This document shows positions 8,036-18,136 of a stretch of DNA of 64,000 bases, one piece after another; the stretch's first letter is position 1, and the number at the start of each line of letters is the position of its first letter. The position numbers and the translations under genes were made by a program. Below the pieces are notes generated by a model, which saw only the letters and a list, made by a program, of their open reading frames with translations, searched no databases and was not told the DNA's origin. This DNA is from CAWCTD01 sp963798455 (GTDB lineage: Bacteria; Acidobacteriota; Terriglobia; Bryobacterales; Bryobacteraceae), in contig CAWCTD010000004.1 in the NCBI GenBank assembly GCA_963798455.1, forward strand, positions 310,001 to 374,000. Reading direction: 5' to 3'.

Positions 8036-8776
8036 ATGGTGCAAGAACTTGCGCGGTTGAAGCACCGTACGAATCTGCACGATCTTGTTGTGCGGCAACT
8101 CGCCTTGTCTCTGATTCAGGCGGAATACGCGCCTGAGCCTGTGGTTTTTCCAAACGAAAACACCCTGTGTCGTCAAATCGGCGTCAGCCGCACCGTCCTG
8201 CGAGAGTCGATGAAGGTACTGGCTGACAAGGGAATGGTAGAGATGCGTCCCCGGGTGGGCACGCGGGCCCGACCCCGCTCGGAGTGGCGGCTCCTGGATC
8301 CGGACATCCTTGCCTGGCTGGCCGAAGTCCGGCCAGATGCCCAATTCCTTCGAGACATATGTGAGGTTCGTCTTGCGATTGAACCGACAGCAGCGGCTTT
8401 CGCTGCGCTCCGGGCTAGTCTGGAAGAACTCAAAGTGATCGAACGGTGCCTGGAGCAGCGCGAGGCCGAGATCGAAGCCGCCAGTTTCGACCAGATCATC
8501 GACCTCGATCTGGAGCTGCACACCGCCATCGTGACCGCCAGTCACAATGCCTTGTTCCTGCAACTGGATAGAGTCCTGCGTCACCCTTTCCGAAGCGCGC
8601 TGTGCTGCATGTCAAGGCTCCCCGACACGCTCTCGCTCGGGCTCGAAGCCTACCGCAGCTTGGGAACCGCGTTTCGTCAGCGAGATCCATTAGCAGCCCG
8701 CACCGCTTCTGAGCAGATAGTCGGCGTCGCGATGCTGGCCGCCGAGCAGGTTGCCCGTTCCCAAGCAGGGCAGTAG
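8036..8776 (+). CDS. GntR-family regulator, FadR/FCD subfamily
   Basis: A 246-residue regulator started at the ATG at 8036 (AGGAG four bases upstream); a longer frame from 7928 has no ribosome site. The N-terminal winged helix-turn-helix spans ~residues 10-80 (FPNENTLCRQIGVSRTVLRESMKVL, wing MVEMRPRVGTRARP). The C-terminal FCD helical domain has DLDLELHTAIVTASHN. In many FCD proteins further His residues (in an EHR..I segment) complete a metal site. Here that position reads EAYRSLGTAF, so metal binding may be lost. It is the only dedicated regulator inside the catabolic block. It is the best candidate to bind the 15-bp palindrome found in four promoters; an acidic sugar effector is likely but unproven. 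Confidence 0.88.
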   Translation: MVQELARLKHRTNLHDLVVRQLALSLIQAEYAPEPVVFPNENTLCRQIGVSRTVLRESMKVLADKGMVEMRPRVGTRARPRSEWRLLDPDILAWLAEVRPDAQFLRDICEVRLAIEPTAAAFAALRASLEELKVIERCLEQREAEIEAASFDQIIDLDLELHTAIVTASHNALFLQLDRVLRHPFRSALCCMSRLPDTLSLGLEAYRSLGTAFRQRDPLAARTASEQIVGVAMLAAEQVARSQAGQ

Positions 8777-8950
8777 GAACCCGCGGGAGTGCACCGATTT
8801 GGTATTGTGCAAATCGCTCATGGACCAGGGTTTCCCAGATCCTGAGTCTGACTCCCCCCGCGGCACGGCGCCCTTGCGACTACTGATTCGCGCGATGGAG
8901 GGCGGCGGGATACCATCCCCAACGTGAAGCGGTTTCAAGTTCGCGAAATT

Positions 8951-8984
8951 TTGACTTGACTGCTCATATCATAAGAAGTATATT
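8951..8984 (+). promoter_or_regulatory. Promoter with operator ahead of TonB receptor 1
   Basis: TTGACT (8956-8961; a second TTGACT at 8951) and TATATT (8979-8984) are separated by exactly 17 bp. The spacer holds CTCATATCATAAGAA (8963-8977), a 12/15 match to the regulon consensus. The rest of the gap from 8777 to 9231 shows no convincing gene and forms a leader of nearly 250 bases. Confidence 0.75.
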
Positions 8985-9231
8985 CACTCTGTTGGTAGTC
9001 TTGCGATCTGGATGTCAATGATCCAAAGGTGGCTGTGAAGAGCCCCCGCGTGAGTCATTTCAGTAGCAGTCCAAGGGGAGGACCGTGAGCGAGGAAGGTG
9101 ATCGGTCTGGCGAGTGCGAATTTGCTTTGTGCGGGCGCTGCCTGGGGCGTCCCTGGCAGCACAAGTGCCGCTCGCCGTTCGGGCCGCCTTGTCCAGCGCT
9201 GAGAGGTTCCCATCCAATGCGAGGTGAAGGA

Positions 9232-12200
9232 ATGCGAACAGTCCTTACGGTTTTTTCAATCGCCGTTGCGCTCTGCCTGCCGGCTTGGGGTCAGACGCTC
9301 GGCGAAATCGATGGTACAGTCACCGATAGCACGGGTGCGGTGGTGCCAGCCGCGGCACTCACCATCACGAACACATCCACCAACGTGGCCCGGAATGCCG
9401 TCAGCAACGACGCCGGAATTTATGTGGTGCCAGGCCTGGTCCCCGGACCCTATTCCGTGAGGGTCGAGAAGGCAGGCTTCCGCGCCATGACGCGCACCCT
9501 CGAGTTGCAGGTGCAGCAGACCGCGCGCGTGGATTTCGCGTTGCAGGTGGGGCAGGTCAGCGAGGCCATCGAGGTCAGCGCCTCCAGTGTCCTGCTGGCC
9601 ACCGAGAACGCCACGGTCGGCACCGTGATCGAGGAAAGGCGGATCATGGACCTGCCGTTGAACGGCCGCAGTTTCTTCAGCCTGGTCGCCTTGAGTCCCA
9701 ACGTGACGTACGGCTTTAGTGCCGCCGCACAGGCGAGCGGCCGCCTGGGCGGCTCGCGCGGCAGTCTCACCATCGCCACGACGGGGGGGCGTTCGACCTG
9801 GCAGAACTACACCCTGGACGGCATCACCAACACCGACATTGATTTCAACACGTACATCCTGCAGCCGTCGGTCGACGCTCTCCAGGAGTTCAAGGTACAG
9901 ACCGGCATCTACCCCGCAGAGTTCGGACGGGAAAGCGGACAAGTCAACGTTTCCACCAAACCCGGCACCAATGAATATCACGGAACCATGTCCGAATTCC
10001 TGCGCAACGACAAGCTGGACGCCAGGGATTACGATTTCAGCTCGGCCACTCGCAGTGCCACGAACCCCTCGCCAGGGAAGACGCCTTACCGCCAGAACCA
10101 GTACGGCTTCACGCTGGGCGGACCGGTTCAGATTCCGAAGATATTCAACGGAAAGGACCGGCTGTTCTTCATGTCGAACTGGGAGGGATACAAGTCCCGC
10201 AGGACCACGACGAACTATGCCGGCGTGCTGACGCCGGAGATGCGAAACGGCGACTTTTCCTCTATCCTCGCTTATGGGTATGCTCTGGCGGATCCGACCA
10301 CGCGGACCGGGACCTACCCCAACATCACGCAGACGCTCTTCACCAACAATCAGATTCCCGCCAGCCGCCTCAGCGCGGGCTCCAAGGTTCTCCTCGGGTT
10401 TGTGCCCATGCCGAATCAGACCACAACGTCCGGCGGGCTGCCTTACCGAAACTACCAATACTCGCAGACCAATCCGAACGACAAGGACACGATCACCGAG
10501 CGCATCGATTTCAACGAGAGCTCGAGCTCGCAATGGTTCGGCCGCTACAGTTGGAACGACGAATCCTCCTTTGCCGTGCTCCCGACCATGACGGGAGTGG
10601 ATGGGAATGTTCTCTATACCCGAGCCAGCCAGTGGGTGCTCTCCAACGTCCGGACCCTTTCCCCGACCAAGGTGAACGAAGCCCGGTTCGGCTACAACTC
10701 GCTGTTCAACAACATCACCCAGCAGTTGGCGGGCAAGGTGAACGTGAACGAGGCTCTCGGTACGCCCTTCAAAGTCACGGATCCGAATTCCTGGGGCATC
10801 CCCAACATCGGCATGGCCCAGAACCTGAGCGGCTGGGGCAACCCGACCAGCAGCCCGTTCCAGATCAACGACAAGTATTACCAATGGGTGGACAACTTCT
10901 CCTGGATCGTCGGGAAGCACTCGCTGCGCATGGGGGGAGAGTACCGCTACGACGAGTTCCCGCAGGTCGGCAATGAATTCCCCCGCGGCCAGTTCTATTT
11001 CAGCAGCCAGTTTACCAACTCCATCAAGGCGACGGGTCCCACGACCGCCACGCAGAGCGGCGGCTACACGGGCGCGGACTTCATGTTGGGTGATACGTAC
11101 AACGCCATTGCCGCCGTCTCGCTGGTCCAGACCGATTTCCGCAGCAGCGAATGGGCGGCCTACATCGACGACTCCTGGAAGGTGACTCCTCACCTGACCG
11201 TCAGCTTGGGTTTCCGGTGGGAGGTCGCTCAGCCGATGTTTGACAAGCTCGGACTCGAGCCGAATGTCCAGATCAAGGAGGCGGTTCCCAACGTCGCCAA
11301 CGTGCAGGATCAGAGTCTGCATCCGGTTTTCGTCCGCACGGGCACCAGCGGAGATTTTTACGACGGGATCAATTTCCGGTACGCATCCTATTACAGCACC
11401 CAATCAGCGAAACCCGCCGGGATCCTATATCCTCTGCAGACTGTCCGGGATGGGCGCATGGGCTCGCGGTTGATCGACACCAATTACCACGACTTCTCGC
11501 CCCGCATCGGGATCGCCTGGAGCCCCTCGGACAAGTGGGCGGTCCGCGCCGGTTTCGGCCGATTCTTCTCGATAGAGAGCAAGAACTCCATCTTCGATTT
11601 AAGCCGCGCGATGGGTGGCCGAACCGGCTCCGTGGCGCCCACCACGTACGGGGTGCCGACGTTCAGCTACACGGATTTCATCAACACGGCCTCGCTCCCG
11701 GTGACCCTACCCCTCGGGCTCACCTGGGGTGTGAACCAACACCTGCCGGACAGCAACAGCATGACCTTCGTGCTGAACGTCCAGCGCACGCTGGGCAAAG
11801 CGACAACTGCGGAAGTAGGTTACAGCGGCTCGCTGCACCGCCACCTGCAATACATGACGAACATGAATCAGGGGATTCTCAACGCAAGCTTGCCGGTGGT
11901 TCAGCGCTTGCCCTATCCGGAATGGGGAGCTTCGGGAATCGCGTTTATCGATGCCGACGGCATCGGCAGTTACCATGGCCTAGCCGGCAAATTGACCCAG
12001 CGCTTCGGTACGAACCTGAACACCTTGCTTTCCTACACCTGGTCCAAGGCCCTGGACACCTCCAGCAACATCCGCGGCACGTCGGTCGACATAACGCCCC
12101 AGGATGCGAAATGCGCCCTTGAGTGCGAGAAAGCCCCCTCGGCTTTCCACGTTCCGCACCGTTTCGTCGCTTCCATCCTTTACTCGCTGCCAGTTGGTAA

Positions 12201-12711
12201 AGGCCAGAAATTCCTCAACCATGGAGGGGTGGCAAATCAAGTAGTGGGCGGCTGGCAGGTCAGCACCATTACCACGCTGCAAAGCGGCGGCGTGGTCAAC
12301 ACGTCCTCATGGGATTCCGGGGGCACCACTTTCGTTACGAACGCCACCCGGCTCAACTGTGTCGCTGGCGTGGACCCGGTCCTGCCCAATCCCAACCAGA
12401 ACGGCTGGTATAACCCGGCGGCATTCGCCAACCCGATCGCCGGCACGTTCGGAAGCTGCGGGCGTAACAACTTGAGGGGACCGTGGCGAGGGACCGAAGA
12501 TATTTCGATCACCAAGCTTTTCCCGATCGCCGAAAGAAAGAGCCTGGAGTTCCGCACGGAGATGTTCAACGCTCCCAACCACGTGATATTGAACAATCCC
12601 AGCGCAAGCTGGAACAACGGCTCGAGTCCAACCCCCAGTGCCAATTTAGGCAAGATTACTGGGGCCGGCAATATGCGGCAGATCCAGTTCGCCCTCAAGT
12701 TCAACTTCTGA
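9232..12711 (+). CDS. TonB-dependent receptor, Oar-like (receptor 1)
   Basis: An outer-membrane receptor of 1159 residues. A signal peptide (MRTVLTVFSIAVALCLPAWG) is followed by a carboxypeptidase-regulatory-like beta-sandwich (residues ~25-105, GEIDGTVTDSTGAVVPAAAL). The plug (RIMDLPLNGRSFFSL ... NYTLDGITNTD) and the long beta-barrel end in IQFALKFNF, with the C-terminal aromatic typical of BamA-assembled proteins. The frame opens at 9085, but the signal peptide fixes the start near 9232. This Oar/SusC-like type dominates Acidobacterial genomes and imports oligosaccharides or other bulky substrates using ExbBD-TonB energy. The operator-bearing promoter upstream places it in the regulon. Its ligand is unknown. 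Confidence 0.92.
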   Translation: MRTVLTVFSIAVALCLPAWGQTLGEIDGTVTDSTGAVVPAAALTITNTSTNVARNAVSNDAGIYVVPGLVPGPYSVRVEKAGFRAMTRTLELQVQQTARVDFALQVGQVSEAIEVSASSVLLATENATVGTVIEERRIMDLPLNGRSFFSLVALSPNVTYGFSAAAQASGRLGGSRGSLTIATTGGRSTWQNYTLDGITNTDIDFNTYILQPSVDALQEFKVQTGIYPAEFGRESGQVNVSTKPGTNEYHGTMSEFLRNDKLDARDYDFSSATRSATNPSPGKTPYRQNQYGFTLGGPVQIPKIFNGKDRLFFMSNWEGYKSRRTTTNYAGVLTPEMRNGDFSSILAYGYALADPTTRTGTYPNITQTLFTNNQIPASRLSAGSKVLLGFVPMPNQTTTSGGLPYRNYQYSQTNPNDKDTITERIDFNESSSSQWFGRYSWNDESSFAVLPTMTGVDGNVLYTRASQWVLSNVRTLSPTKVNEARFGYNSLFNNITQQLAGKVNVNEALGTPFKVTDPNSWGIPNIGMAQNLSGWGNPTSSPFQINDKYYQWVDNFSWIVGKHSLRMGGEYRYDEFPQVGNEFPRGQFYFSSQFTNSIKATGPTTATQSGGYTGADFMLGDTYNAIAAVSLVQTDFRSSEWAAYIDDSWKVTPHLTVSLGFRWEVAQPMFDKLGLEPNVQIKEAVPNVANVQDQSLHPVFVRTGTSGDFYDGINFRYASYYSTQSAKPAGILYPLQTVRDGRMGSRLIDTNYHDFSPRIGIAWSPSDKWAVRAGFGRFFSIESKNSIFDLSRAMGGRTGSVAPTTYGVPTFSYTDFINTASLPVTLPLGLTWGVNQHLPDSNSMTFVLNVQRTLGKATTAEVGYSGSLHRHLQYMTNMNQGILNASLPVVQRLPYPEWGASGIAFIDADGIGSYHGLAGKLTQRFGTNLNTLLSYTWSKALDTSSNIRGTSVDITPQDAKCALECEKAPSAFHVPHRFVASILYSLPVGKGQKFLNHGGVANQVVGGWQVSTITTLQSGGVVNTSSWDSGGTTFVTNATRLNCVAGVDPVLPNPNQNGWYNPAAFANPIAGTFGSCGRNNLRGPWRGTEDISITKLFPIAERKSLEFRTEMFNAPNHVILNNPSASWNNGSSPTPSANLGKITGAGNMRQIQFALKFNF

Positions 12712-12897
12712 CCTCGAATTGAGAAAGCCGACCATCGCGGTGTGATGGCTGGCTGTGGTGGTGTCCAAGAACTCGAACTGCTTCAGCTCCAGCAGGTTGT
12801 TAACCTGCCCCGCAACTTGAGGGACCTCAAAGTAGACAGTATTGGAACTAGCCATGGATCGCCAACCACGAACGCGGGAGAGCGGCTCAATCTTGCC

Positions 12898-12926
12898 TTG
12901 ACTACTCATATGATACGATCTATAAT
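12898..12926 (+). promoter_or_regulatory. Promoter with operator ahead of the Gfo/Idh operon
   Basis: TTGACT (12898-12903), a 17-bp spacer and a perfect TATAAT (12921-12926). The spacer contains CTCATATGATACGAT (12905-12919), 14/15 to the consensus. The gap from 12712 to 13053 contains nothing else I can support. Confidence 0.8.
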
Positions 12927-13053
12927 CCCTTTTTGGGCGGTCAAACGAATCGAGCCGGTGGCGCAAGCATCGTTCCGCCATGCTCGAGGATGGTGAGAAC
13001 AACGGGCAGCGTAAAGGTCTGCGACGGGTTCAGGCCCGGGAAGAGGAGGATGG

Positions 13054-14391
13054 ATGCGTAGACGAGAGTTTCTTGAAGGCGCCGCCGGGGCGGTCGCCTG
13101 GACTGCTGTGTCGGCAAATAGTGTGATGGGAGCGAATGATCGGGTGTCGCTTGGTCTGATCGGCTGCGGTTCTCGGTCGCGGGTGCTGCTCGACGCGATG
13201 AAGGCGATTCCAGGCGTGGAGTTTCGCGCCGTCTGCGACGTTTATGAGCCTTACATGACCCGGGCGAAATCAACGGCAGGCCCACAGGCGCAGTCCTTCG
13301 CGGATTTCAGGAAGTTGCTTGAGCAGAAGGACATCGATGCGGTCGTCATCGCTACGTCGAACCACTGGCATGCTATCCCGTCGGTCCTGGCCTGTGAGGC
13401 GGGCAAGGATGTCTACGTGGAGAAGCCGATGACCCACAACGTCAAAGAAGGGCAGGTCATGGTGCAGACGGCCCGGCGCACGAAGCGAATCGTGGCGGTG
13501 GGTTCGCAACAGCGCTCGGCTCCGCACTTCCGTGAGGTAGAGGACCTCATACAGAGTGGCAAGTTGGGCGAGGTCCGCTTCGTTCGTGTCTGGTGGTTCA
13601 AGAATCGTTACCCGAACATGAGCCCCGAGGTGCCGGACTCGGCCGTGCCCTCCGGCATGGATTGGGACTTCTATCTGGGCCCAGCTCCAAAGGTGCCATT
13701 CAACCAGAATCGCTTTCGGAACTTTCGGTCATACTTTGACTACGCTGGGGGAGCCGTTAGTGACTTCGGGGCTCACCGGTTGGACACTATGCATCAGATC
13801 ATGCATGCGGACACGCCAAAGACAGTCGTAGCCGCAGGGGGGCGTTTCGCGACCCAAAACTGCGGGGATGTGCCGGATCTCGTCCAGGCGACCTATGAGT
13901 ACCCCGGATTCGTCTGCAGTTACGAGATTTGCGACTTGAACGCGCACGGGGTCGGCGGCCGTACACCCGGCAGGACCTACTATTTCTCGGTGGGCGAAGA
14001 GGATCATCCTGAAGGGCTGGCGTTTTACGGTACGAACGGCGCGGTTTTCGCGGATCGGTTCGGCTACGACATCTACCCGGAATTGACACCGGACTCTCGG
14101 CGGAGAGGTTCAGGCAAGCCCCAGTACGCTGCGGAGCGGAAATGGAAGAACGCGACCGATGCGACTGAGCTCCACGTCCGGAACTTCATCGATTGCCTCC
14201 GCAGCCGCAAAGCCCCCAACGCGCCTGTGGAGATTGGGCATAAGGGCGCCAACATCTGTCATCTGTGCAACATCGCCTATCGTACGGGGAGAAAGCTGCA
14301 CTGGAACGGTGAAAAGGAGATCTTCGAGAACGACCCAGGGGCCAATCGGGAGATCTCACGGCAGGCCCGGGCTCCGTGGACGCAGATCTGA
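13054..14391 (+). CDS. Gfo/Idh/MocA-family oxidoreductase, Tat-exported (1)
   Basis: A 445-residue NAD(P)-dependent sugar or cyclitol oxidoreductase. The N-terminal RRREFLEGAAGAVAW is a Tat signal, so it probably acts in the periplasm with a tightly bound cofactor. The Rossmann domain begins SLGLIGCGSRSRVLLD; the catalytic-lysine motif is VYVEKPMTH near residue 128. The C-terminal alpha/beta domain includes SDFGAHRLDTMHQ, where the conserved His lies. It heads the operon behind the operator-bearing promoter and is followed by two closer paralogues. It is related to, but clearly distinct from, the next two genes. Substrate is unknown; context favours a sugar-derived compound. Confidence 0.88.
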   Translation: MRRREFLEGAAGAVAWTAVSANSVMGANDRVSLGLIGCGSRSRVLLDAMKAIPGVEFRAVCDVYEPYMTRAKSTAGPQAQSFADFRKLLEQKDIDAVVIATSNHWHAIPSVLACEAGKDVYVEKPMTHNVKEGQVMVQTARRTKRIVAVGSQQRSAPHFREVEDLIQSGKLGEVRFVRVWWFKNRYPNMSPEVPDSAVPSGMDWDFYLGPAPKVPFNQNRFRNFRSYFDYAGGAVSDFGAHRLDTMHQIMHADTPKTVVAAGGRFATQNCGDVPDLVQATYEYPGFVCSYEICDLNAHGVGGRTPGRTYYFSVGEEDHPEGLAFYGTNGAVFADRFGYDIYPELTPDSRRRGSGKPQYAAERKWKNATDATELHVRNFIDCLRSRKAPNAPVEIGHKGANICHLCNIAYRTGRKLHWNGEKEIFENDPGANREISRQARAPWTQI

Positions 14392-14509
14392 AAGATCACC
14401 TCAACCAGCACCAGTATGCGGCAGCTTCAAATGGTATTGAAGTATACGTTCTGGCTCTCCAAACGGCAACTGCCAGGGGGCCAGAGTCAGGGATTTTGAT
14501 AGGAGGATT

Positions 14510-15907
14510 ATGATGCAGAAAGACAGCGTTCCCGCTCAGGCAAGCCGCCGCTCATTCCTTGGAGCGATGACAGCCGTTTCCGCCGCGTCCTACGGGCGCG
14601 TGCTTGGCGCCAATGATCGAATTCAGCTCGGATTCATCGGCTATGGGCTGATCGCTTACCAACATGTTCATGACTTCAAGAATCAAAAGGACGCCGACCT
14701 CGTGGCCGTGTCGGAGGTGTATCAGCCCCGTCTGGAGGAAGGCCTGGCAGCCTTGGGAAATCCGAATGCGAAGGGTTACAGGGATTTCAGGAAGATGCTG
14801 GATGACAAGGACATCCAAGGCGTGGTGGTCAGTACCGGCGACCGCTGGCATCCCATGTGCACCATTCTGGCCTGTGCTGCCGGGAAAGATGTATACCTCG
14901 AAAAGCCGATGAGCCGGTTTGTGATGGAGGGGCGCTGGATGACGAAAGCCGCGCGCAAGTACAACCGCGTGGTGCAGGTCGGAACACAACAACGCAGCGG
15001 CCCGCACTACCAAGCCGCCCGTGAAATCATCCGCAGCGGTCAACTAGGCGAGATCCGCGCCATTACCATGAGCTCGTCCCGCAACATTTTCCCGGGCTAT
15101 CCCGACACCCCGGTGGAGGCGGTGCCCAAAGACCTTGATTACGAGATGTGGACAGGACCGTCACCCATGCGTCCGTACACCAAATATCATGCCTTCTACC
15201 ATTGGCGCTGGTTCTGGGACTACTCCCAAGGCCAGATGGGCAACCTGGGCACGCACGAAATCGACATTGTTCATTGGTTCATGAACGTGAAGGGCCCCAC
15301 CGCTGTCTCATCGATTGGCGGCCGCCTCGCTCTGACGAGAGGCGGAGAGACACCTGACACGCAGGACACGGTATGGGAGTTCCCGGGTTTCGTGCTCGAC
15401 TACCAGATTCGCGAAGCGTCCGCGGGGCCGAGGCGCGGCGGCCAGGGGGGATTCGCGTTCTGCGGTACAAAGGGGAGTATGACGATCGGGCGAGGAGGGT
15501 TCGAGGTTTTCCCCGAAATAAGGCACGATCCCGCGAACCAAGTGCCCGGGGTGGTGGATGGAGGTTGGGTGCATCCAGTCGGTGGACCGCGACGAACGGA
15601 CGACGTGAGCTCAGAGCCCTGGATGCAGGCCATGAAAGGTAGCGGATCTCAGCAGGAGCAGTTCGACCTTCACGCGCGGAATTTCCTGGATTGCATCAAG
15701 TCGCGCCGGCGGCCGATTGCCGACGTCGAGGAGGGACATCAGGTGGCAACCAGCACGCATCTGGCAAACATCTCGCTCCGGCTGGGCCGAAAAGTGCGAT
15801 GGGACGCAAACAAAGAAGAAATCCTAGGCGATCGGGAAGCGTCCGCCATGCTCGTGCGGCCCTATCGAAAACCCTGGGACGAGATCCTGAAGAGCTTGAA
15901 CCTGTGA
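14510..15907 (+). CDS. Gfo/Idh/MocA-family oxidoreductase, Tat-exported (2)
   Basis: A 465-residue protein with a Tat leader (ASRRSFLGAMTAVSAASYG) and NAD-binding IQLGFIGYGLIAYQH. The GxGxxA-type turn is altered to GYGLIA. It has the EKP motif VYLEKPMSRFV and the C-terminal domain motif NLGTHEIDIVHWF with the conserved His. Start: AGGAGG seven bases before ATG ATG. The tandem duplicate follows at 16070. Both lie behind Gfo/Idh 1 and probably share its promoter. In such clusters members oxidise or epimerise sugar hydroxyls before C-C or C-O cleavage; the exact reaction cannot be read from the sequence. Confidence 0.87.
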   Translation: MMQKDSVPAQASRRSFLGAMTAVSAASYGRVLGANDRIQLGFIGYGLIAYQHVHDFKNQKDADLVAVSEVYQPRLEEGLAALGNPNAKGYRDFRKMLDDKDIQGVVVSTGDRWHPMCTILACAAGKDVYLEKPMSRFVMEGRWMTKAARKYNRVVQVGTQQRSGPHYQAAREIIRSGQLGEIRAITMSSSRNIFPGYPDTPVEAVPKDLDYEMWTGPSPMRPYTKYHAFYHWRWFWDYSQGQMGNLGTHEIDIVHWFMNVKGPTAVSSIGGRLALTRGGETPDTQDTVWEFPGFVLDYQIREASAGPRRGGQGGFAFCGTKGSMTIGRGGFEVFPEIRHDPANQVPGVVDGGWVHPVGGPRRTDDVSSEPWMQAMKGSGSQQEQFDLHARNFLDCIKSRRRPIADVEEGHQVATSTHLANISLRLGRKVRWDANKEEILGDREASAMLVRPYRKPWDEILKSLNL

Positions 15908-16069
15908 CGTTGTGGACGCGAGAAGAACAGAGTACAATCCGTCGGCCTCGTTCGGGAAGATTCCCTCAACCAGCACCAGCATGCGGCAGCTTCAAATGGC
16001 GAAGTATACGTTCTTGCTCTCCACGCGGCAACCGCGAGGGGGCCAGATTGAGATCTTGATGGGAGGATT

Positions 16070-17466
16070 ATGATGCAAGAAGACAGCTTTCCTACTCAGG
16101 CAAGCCGCCGCTCATTCCTAGGAGCGATGACGGCTGTTTCCGCGGCGTCCTACGGGCGCGTGCTTGGCGCCAACGATCGAGTCCAGCTCGGTTTCGTCGG
16201 CTGCGGGCTGGTCGCCACACAACATATTTACGACTTCAAAAACCAGAAAGACGCAGACCTTGTCGCCGCGTGCGATGTGTATAAGCCCCGTCTGGACCAG
16301 GGCTTGGCTGCTTTGGGGAACCCCAATGCAAAGGGTTACGGGGATTTCAGGAAGTTGCTGGACAACAAGGATGTCCAGGCTGTGGTGATCTCCACGCCGG
16401 ACCACTGGCATCCTCTGGCGACTATCCTGGCTTGTGCTGCCGGTAAGGATGTATACGTCGAGAAGCCCATCGCACGATTCGTCCAGGAAGGTCGATGGAT
16501 GGTGAAAGCCGCGCGCAAGTACAACCGCGTAGTGCAAGCTGGAACACAGAACCGCAGCGGGCCGCATTATCAGGTGGCGCACCAGATTCTGAGCAGCGGT
16601 CAACTCGGCAAGATCCACTCCATCACTCTCGGTCATCACCGCAACATCTTTCCCGGGTACCCGGACGCGTCGGAGGGACAACCACCTTCAGGCCTCGACT
16701 ACGATATGTGGCTGGGGCCGTCGCCACTGCGTCCGTACGCCAACAATCGCGTTTTTTACCATTTCCGTTGGTTCTGGGACTATTCCGGTGGTCAGATGAC
16801 GAATTTGGGCGCCCATGACATCGACATTGCCCAATGGGTGATCAATGCCAAAGGGCCCTCCGCAGTCTCATCGAGCGGCGGTCGTTTCTGTCTGACCAGT
16901 GGCGGCGAAACGCCCGACACACAGGACACGATCTTCGAGTACCCCGGCGTTACTCTCAATTATTCGATTCGCGAAGCATGTGCCGGCAGTGGGGGGGAGG
17001 AGGATTGCAGTTCTTCGGCACCAAGGGGAGCATGGCGATCTCGCGCGCGGGCTTCCAAGTCACTCCTGAAATGAATGTCGATCCCCGCAACATGGTTCCC
17101 GGCGTTGTTTCGGGATGGGCTAAGGTTCCGGCCCACCCGGTAGGCGGACCGGTGCGAACAGATGTGAAATCCAAACCTTGGATGCAGCCGTTGAAGGGGA
17201 CGGGTACAGAACTAGAGCAGCTCGACCTGCACGCCCGGAACTTCCTGGATTGCGTAAAGTCGCGGAAGCGACCGAACGCAGACATCGAGGACGGTCACCG
17301 CACCTCCACCGCCACGCTGCTAGCGAACATCTCGGTTCGGCTGGGCCGGAAGCTGCGGTGGGATCCGGAGAAGGAAGAAATCATTGGAGACCGGGAAGCG
17401 TCTGCCATGCTGGTGCGCCCCTATCGGAAGCCTTGGGACGACATTGTGAGGAACTTGAACCTGTAA
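16070..17466 (+). pseudogene. Gfo/Idh/MocA oxidoreductase (3), frameshifted at a G run
   Basis: The frame from 16070 codes for the Tat leader, Rossmann domain (VQLGFVGCGLVATQH), EKP motif (VYVEKPIARF) and NLGAHDIDIAQWV, then is lost at a run of seven G (16991-16997) after IREACAGS. The missing C-terminal 150 residues (GLQFFGTKGSMAI to DDIVRNLNL) continue in another frame to 17466 and match the paralogue at 14510. One extra G, or two fewer, would restore a ~465-residue protein. So this is a recent inactivation, a phase-variable homopolymer or an assembly error. The rest shows no decay. Confidence 0.75.
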
Positions 17467-17751
17467 CCGGCAGGACGTGCGCCCATGATCCTGCGCACGG
17501 GGTACGACGTCGGCGGCGATTCGTGCACCCGTTTGTGGGGAACAGTGGCGCGAAGAGAGAGAAGGCAAGTGTCATTCAGGCAATAGCCCGTGGGCGGAGA
17601 GGTTTCCTGAAGGAGCGAGCGCCGGGGCGACAGTAAGGCTGGCGAACGGGACATCGGAGGCACAGAGACGGGACGGGCCAAGCCACTCTGACTTGCGAGG
17701 AGCCAGAATGGCTCAGAATCGCACGCGGCCGCCCGCATCGGCTACAGTGGC

Positions 17752-18063
17752 GTGGGCATGAACAGGGAGTGCGGATCCGACGTGGGGCTGTGTGTGGAGT
17801 ACTGCCGTTGGTACCACGCTGGCGCCACCACGGCTGACAGCATCGCGGCGGGCAAAGCACTTGCCGTGCCTGCACGTGTTGTGGATTACGCGAGAATGCC
17901 CCCCGACCAAGTGCAGGACCGGCTGCGACTGATGCCCGGCGAAGGCGTCATCGACCTCGTGGGCTTCTTCCAAGCCTTCCAGAAGATCGGCTCCGAAGTC
18001 GGTGTGGCTGTTCGGCCGCATGAAAGGCATTTCTCCCCCGGAGGGGGTGATCCTGGGACTTGA
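17752..18063 (+). pseudogene. Remnant of a TIM-barrel sugar isomerase/epimerase
   Basis: About 100 residues resemble the C-terminal third of xylose-isomerase-like/AP-endonuclease-2-family barrels. VVDYARMPPDQVQDRL is followed by LMPGEGVIDLVGFFQAF and KIGSEVGVAV. The PGEG.IDL...F signature marks the last strands of that fold. No N-terminal two-thirds is found in the 290 bases back to the previous gene, so this is a decayed fragment. The flanking bases from 17467 to 18136 hold no other gene I can support. Confidence 0.45.
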
Positions 18064-18136
18064 TACCACGCTCGCCCTGATGCATTAGGCTAATGTAGCC
18101 TGACCCGGAGCTGCAGGATTCAGATTGGTACGCGAT

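Larger units (their letters stand above)
14387..17466 (+). repeat. Tandem duplication of a Gfo/Idh gene with its leader
   Basis: The ~120 bases before the gene at 14510 and before the gene at 16070 align along their whole length. Both contain CTCAACCAGCACCAG, GCGGCAGCTTCAAATGG, GAAGTATACGTTCT and the identical AGGAGG-type ribosome site. The two coding regions are also closely similar. The repeat unit is about 1.56 kb, in direct orientation. Confidence 0.75.

Noticed and set aside
9256..11403. 715-residue minus-strand ORF
   Set aside because: It lies wholly antisense to TonB receptor 1 and has no family features; long shadow frames are expected at high GC.
14420..14460. Possible operator in the leader of the second Gfo/Idh gene
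   Set aside because: GGTATTGAAGTATACG shares some letters with the regulon motif but lacks the TATSATA core and is not within a -35/-10 pair.
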